DNA from: Bacteroidales bacterium
GTDB lineage: Bacteria; Bacteroidota; Bacteroidia; Bacteroidales; UBA932
NCBI GenBank assembly: GCA_017519185.1
Contig: JAFWSX010000006.1
Coordinates: 222,084-286,083, forward strand
Direction of reading: 5' to 3'
Length of the DNA stretch: 64,000 nucleotides
In this document: one piece after another, positions 61,218 through 64,000 of the stretch
Numbering within the stretch: position 1 is the first letter of the stretch
Layout of the letters: the number at the start of each line of letters is the position of its first letter
Program-made: the position numbers and the translations under genes
The notes under the pieces: model-generated
The model's input: only the letters and a program-made list of their open reading frames with translations
Databases searched by the model: none
Told to the model about the DNA's origin: nothing

Positions 61218-61835
61218 CTATTTCACGGCAATTACTCTAATGAATCTGCCGTCGTTGCGGGTGACGGATACGGATGTGAAACCGGCAGCCTTGAGGTCAG
61301 ATTCAATCTCTTCGACAGTGTATGTGTGCATATTCCCGATCACATTTTCCCAGGAATTGTACCGGGGGTCGGTCCCGTCAGATTCGTTGACGATCATAAA
61401 CCGCCCTCCGTTCTTCAGCACCCTGCGGACCTGACGGTAGCAGGTTGTTATGTCTGGCCAGAAATAGATAGTTTCGAAGGCAGTCACAAGGTCGAAACGC
61501 TCATCGTCGAAGGGCAGGGCTGCGGCATTGCCTTCTACTACTTCGCAGCGCTTGTCGCGGATTGCCTGAGCATTCAGCCTGGCGGATTTCGCTACCGCGA
61601 GGGAAGAATAGTCGACACCGCAGACTTTATCGCAGCGGTCAAGCAGACGGGCTATGTTGGCCCCGCCGCCGCATCCGATGTCGAGGGCTGAAGCCTTTTC
61701 GTCGATTTCAAGGTCCTTAAGCGCCCAGTTTGCCAGGATTTCGTGTCGGCCTCGGTTCATCCTGTTGACCATATAGATGCCGAAAATGCCCCTGGGTTTG
61801 CGGGTATTGCCCCAAAATTTAGTCTTCAGGCTCAT
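61218..61835 (-). CDS. class I SAM-dependent methyltransferase
   Basis: 205 residues from the ATG at 61835 (MSLKTKFWGNTRKPRG), chosen over an ATG 25 codons upstream that lies before the -7 box. SAM motif ALDIGCGGGANIARLLDRC, FDLVTAFETIYFWPD and LKNGGRFMIVNESDG show a Methyltransf_11/UbiE-like fold. Substrate unknown; the HEILANWALKDL lead-in is seen in Bacteroidota methyltransferases of unknown role. Promoter TATTTTTG at 61861-61854 on the minus strand. Confidence 0.88.
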   Translation of the reverse strand: MSLKTKFWGNTRKPRGIFGIYMVNRMNRGRHEILANWALKDLEIDEKASALDIGCGGGANIARLLDRCDKVCGVDYSSLAVAKSARLNAQAIRDKRCEVVEGNAAALPFDDERFDLVTAFETIYFWPDITTCYRQVRRVLKNGGRFMIVNESDGTDPRYNSWENVIGNMHTYTVEEIESDLKAAGFTSVSVTRNDGRFIRVIAVK

Positions 61836-61853
61836 ATCCTTCTGTTTTGTTTG

Positions 61854-61861
61854 CAAAAATA
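61854..61861 (-). promoter_or_regulatory. -7 box for the methyltransferase gene
   Basis: TATTTTTG on the minus strand, 18 bp before the ATG at 61835. Confidence 0.5.
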
Positions 61862-61890
61862 AAGTAACTTTACTTTTCCAGCATTGAAAA

Positions 61891-62052
61891 ATGAAGAGAT
61901 TCTGCACCACATTGTTCCTCTTGTCCCTGTGCCTTTCCCTTATGGCTCAGGATGTGACGCTCAAGGTCGGTACTTACATCAATGACCGCAGGCTTGCTCC
62001 CGGTCATCACAATTATTTTATGTTCGACCTGCAGATGAGTCTCCGTTTCTAA
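61891..62052 (+). CDS. 53-residue secreted peptide, possibly a remnant of an outer-membrane protein
   Basis: Signal peptide MKRFCTTLFLLSLCLSLMAQ followed by only 33 residues (DVTLKVGTYINDRR ... MFDLQMSLRF). The ending with alternating residues and a terminal Phe is like the last strand of an outer-membrane barrel, so it may be an internally deleted barrel gene or a true small protein. A promoter-like pair, TTTG at 61846-61849 and TACTTTTC at 61871-61878 (21-bp spacer), lies upstream. Confidence 0.5.
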   Translation: MKRFCTTLFLLSLCLSLMAQDVTLKVGTYINDRRLAPGHHNYFMFDLQMSLRF

Positions 62053-62089
62053 AAAAAAACTCCCTTCCCGGAATCCAGGTAAGGGAGTT
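62050..62089 (-). terminator. intrinsic terminator of the acyl-CoA ligase gene
   Basis: On the minus strand a 9-bp perfect stem AACTCCCTT/AAGGGAGTT (62089-62081 with 62066-62058) is followed by a run of eight or nine Ts. Confidence 0.85.
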
Positions 62090-62107
62090 GCACGTCAGTT
62101 TGAGGTT

Positions 62108-63760
62108 TTAGTTGTATAGCGTGCGTTTTATTGACTGCTTCGGCGTGTGGACAAACCCTCCTTCGAGAATCTCGAACTTGGATATCTGGCTGTATGCCGG
62201 AAGAGCCTTGTTGATTGTTTCAAGGTTGCGTTTCATCACAGAGTCAATGGTCTGGCCTTCGGGAAGTCCCTTGACCGCATCCTGGTTGAGAGAGACGATG
62301 GCTGCGAGTATGTGGTTGCGTCCTACGACCACTGATTCATTGATGCAGGGGAGGTTGTTCACCAGATGCTCGATCTCTTCGGGATAGATGTTCTGTCCGT
62401 TGGAAGACAGGATCATGCATTTGCTGCGGCCTTTTATGAAAATGTTGCCGTCCTTGTCCATTACTCCAAGGTCACCTGTGCGAAGCCATCCGTCTTCCGT
62501 GAATGCGGCAGCGTTGGCTTCCGGATTCTTGTAGTAACCGGCCATCACATTTGTGCCTCGTACCTGGATTTCTCCGGGCACCTTGTCGGGCACGTATGAA
62601 TCAATGCGGACCTCACCATATTTGGCCATAGCTCGGCCACAAGAGCCGAGGGCGGCCATATTGTAAGGAACGTAGGCCACCAGGGGCGCACACTCCGTCA
62701 TTCCGTAGCCGACGGCGTAGGGAAGGCCGATTTTCCGCATAGTCTCTTCAACCTGGCGGTTGAGCGGTGCTCCTCCGATAGGGATTTCGCGTACCTTTCC
62801 TCCGAGTGCGGCGAGGACTTTGCGTCCGACCATCTTGTAGAACAGCTTGTTGACAAGCGGAATCTTCGTGATGACTTTCACCGCCGGCTTCTCGAGCGTA
62901 GGGATTACCTTGCCCTTGATGATCTTTTCCATCACAAGAGGCACGGTGATGAGGATGTACGGCATAACCTGGGCGAATACGGCCATCAACAGGCTGGGAC
63001 TGGGAGTTCTGCTGACGAAGTAGATGTGGCTTCCTCCGCAGAGAGTGTAGAGATATTCGAAAGTCATTCCGTACATGTGGGCGAGCGGCAGCATAGAGAT
63101 AGAGTTGTCATCATAAGTTACCTTGATGGTTTCGATGGCGAACTGAATGTTGGTGCTCAGGTTCCTGCCGGTGAGCATAATGCCCTTCGGCGAGCCGGTC
63201 GTGCCAGAAGTGTAGTTTATGACTTCGATGCTGTCAAGAAAATCTTTGCCGAAGTGTACGTCTTCCTTGCGGAGTCCCGCGGGATACTCCTTGTTGAAAT
63301 GTGCTTCGGCGTTATTCAGTGCAGTGCGGACGGATTCTTCGCGCGCCCACATGCAGGAATAGTCATCAATGTTGACCACTGCCTTGAGATATTTCGCCTT
63401 GCTCATATCGAGTTTCGTGAATGTGCGGATATCAGTGAAGAGCAGCGAACTGTCGGAGTGGTTGCAAAGGTCGAGTATGGCTTCGGGGGTGAAGTCGTAG
63501 AGGATGGGGACAGCGACGGCATCGTAAACAGCTATTGACAGAAAAGCCATGCCCCAGTGGGCAGAGTTCTTGCCGCAGATTGCCACTTTGTCGCCTTTTT
63601 CGAGACCAGCGTCCCCGAATGCGAGATTCATTTTCACGATTTGAGAAGCAACTTCTGCATAAGTGTAGTCGCGTCCTTCGAAATCGCTCATTGCCTGACG
63701 CTCCCATTTGTCGAGCGTCACTTTCTGGAAACGGTTCAGATAATGCAGTATTTCAACCAT
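62108..63760 (-). CDS. AMP-forming acyl-CoA synthetase (long-chain fatty acid-CoA ligase-like)
   Basis: Activates a carboxylic acid, probably a fatty acid, as acyl-AMP and then acyl-CoA. 550 residues. P-loop-like motif YTSGTTGSPKGIM, GYGMTECAPLVAYVP, hinge motif WLRTGDLGVMDKDGNIFIKGR, and the C-terminal lysine region (FVHTPKQSIKRTLYN). The N-terminus WERQAMSDFEGRDYTYAEVA matches the long-chain type. It stands alone, with a -7 box at 63784 and a terminator at 62050. Confidence 0.92.
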   Translation of the reverse strand: MVEILHYLNRFQKVTLDKWERQAMSDFEGRDYTYAEVASQIVKMNLAFGDAGLEKGDKVAICGKNSAHWGMAFLSIAVYDAVAVPILYDFTPEAILDLCNHSDSSLLFTDIRTFTKLDMSKAKYLKAVVNIDDYSCMWAREESVRTALNNAEAHFNKEYPAGLRKEDVHFGKDFLDSIEVINYTSGTTGSPKGIMLTGRNLSTNIQFAIETIKVTYDDNSISMLPLAHMYGMTFEYLYTLCGGSHIYFVSRTPSPSLLMAVFAQVMPYILITVPLVMEKIIKGKVIPTLEKPAVKVITKIPLVNKLFYKMVGRKVLAALGGKVREIPIGGAPLNRQVEETMRKIGLPYAVGYGMTECAPLVAYVPYNMAALGSCGRAMAKYGEVRIDSYVPDKVPGEIQVRGTNVMAGYYKNPEANAAAFTEDGWLRTGDLGVMDKDGNIFIKGRSKCMILSSNGQNIYPEEIEHLVNNLPCINESVVVGRNHILAAIVSLNQDAVKGLPEGQTIDSVMKRNLETINKALPAYSQISKFEILEGGFVHTPKQSIKRTLYN

Positions 63761-63783
63761 AGTGCTAATGTGTTTTTACGGTG

Positions 63784-63791
63784 CAAAGTTA
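63784..63791 (-). promoter_or_regulatory. -7 box for the acyl-CoA ligase gene
   Basis: TAACTTTG on the minus strand, 23 bp before the ATG; ATTG about 18 bp upstream may be the -33 element. Confidence 0.55.
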
Positions 63792-63850
63792 CCGCCTGGT
63801 CATTTTTGGCAATGGTGTTGTGAAATAAAGTGCATCTGTTGGTGTAATTA

Positions 63851-63882
63851 TTTGTTTTGGCGGAAAAATGTGGCTATTTTTG
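63851..63882 (+). promoter_or_regulatory. promoter of the last gene
   Basis: TTTG (63851-63854), exactly 20 bp, TATTTTTG (63875-63882): a full consensus. The leader contains a four-codon frame (MKNE, 63885-63899). Confidence 0.7.
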
Positions 63883-63921
63883 GGATGAAAAACGAATAAT
63901 TATTTTTTCATCCCACACAAA

Positions 63922-64000
63922 ATGGACGGTTATGTAAAGGCTCGCAAGGGCTATATGCAGCATTTTTTGTTTGGACTCTTCCTGGCCGGTTTTTTCGCGG
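63922..64000 (+). CDS. unknown protein, N-terminal start only
   Basis: The frame from ATG 63922 is open to the window end: 26 codons, MDGYVKARKGYMQHFLFGLFLAGFFA. A short basic lead is followed by a hydrophobic stretch like a first membrane helix; a second ATG at 63955 is also possible. Too short to name. Confidence 0.45.
   Translation, partial: MDGYVKARKGYMQHFLFGLFLAGFFA

Noticed and set aside
1-64000. CRISPR arrays, insertion sequences, prophage or restriction genes
   Set aside because: No regular repeat-spacer pattern, transposase, integrase, phage structural gene or methylase/endonuclease was seen in the reading of the window.

Overview
The window (about 53% GC by eye) looks like a chromosome segment of a Bacteroidota bacterium, most likely of the order Bacteroidales. 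The evidence is promoters of the TTTG-N19-21-TAnnTTTG type in front of many genes, weak Shine-Dalgarno signals, many lipoproteins and outer-membrane barrels with CarboxypepD_reg/TonB-plug modules, DUF4251 and DUF4493 proteins, GH92/GH125/GH29 glycosidases, a Na+-translocating NADH:quinone oxidoreductase, and a non-Sus arabinose cluster. The sequence does not fix a genus. It looks like stable core and accessory chromosome: I see no transposase, integrase, phage gene or CRISPR array.

Layout. 1-4748: the C-terminal part of an FtsK translocase, a Nudix hydrolase, pyrE, an SRPBCC-like protein and an rRNA m5C methyltransferase. 4728-10459: a complete nqrABCDEF operon on the minus strand, divergent from a PcrA/UvrD helicase (10580-13036). 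13179-25161: a GH29 fucosidase, then an arabinose cluster with araB-araA on minus and a divergent operon of SSS symporter, araD, aldose epimerase, a barrel-less TonB-plug protein and a GH92 mannosidase; a GDPD-like protein closes the block. 25205-25430: a tRNA-Lys(TTT) whose 3' end lies in a long palindrome. 25551-35074: a DUF4493 lipoprotein, a COG0523 metallochaperone GTPase, uxaC, a serpin, an EamA transporter, a DUF456 protein, and uxuA-eda-kdgK, which together cover most of hexuronate breakdown. 35179-41776: rubredoxin, an OprO/P-type porin, an imelysin lipoprotein, a di-heme c-type oxidoreductase lipoprotein and a fused CcsBA cytochrome c synthase, probably one envelope iron/redox system. 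41834-44714: a tight operon of Nudix, nitroreductase, HAD phosphatase and an exported S66 peptidase. 44720-54153: small envelope and housekeeping genes (an EF-hand/helical-repeat protein, MgtC, DUF2461, an outer-membrane barrel, AraC next to a TonB-dependent receptor, TrmO, DUF362, cupin, Dtd, patatin, DUF4251). 54243-58306: GH125 and GH2, a mannoside-degrading pair. 58310-64000: a plug-less outer-membrane barrel translationally coupled to a threonine aldolase, a methyltransferase, a 53-residue secreted peptide, an AMP-forming acyl-CoA ligase and the start of an unknown membrane protein.

How it fits together. The window describes a saccharolytic, probably host- or gut-associated anaerobe. It takes up sugars by Na+ symport, powered by the Na+ gradient that NQR makes. 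It feeds arabinose and uronic acids into central metabolism and trims fucose and mannose from glycans with secreted exo-glycosidases. The most unusual unit is the porin-imelysin-di-heme oxidase-CcsBA operon. Other points of interest are the barrel-less plug protein inside the arabinose operon, back-to-back -7 boxes that form the divergent arabinose promoter, and the palindrome around the tRNA-Lys end.
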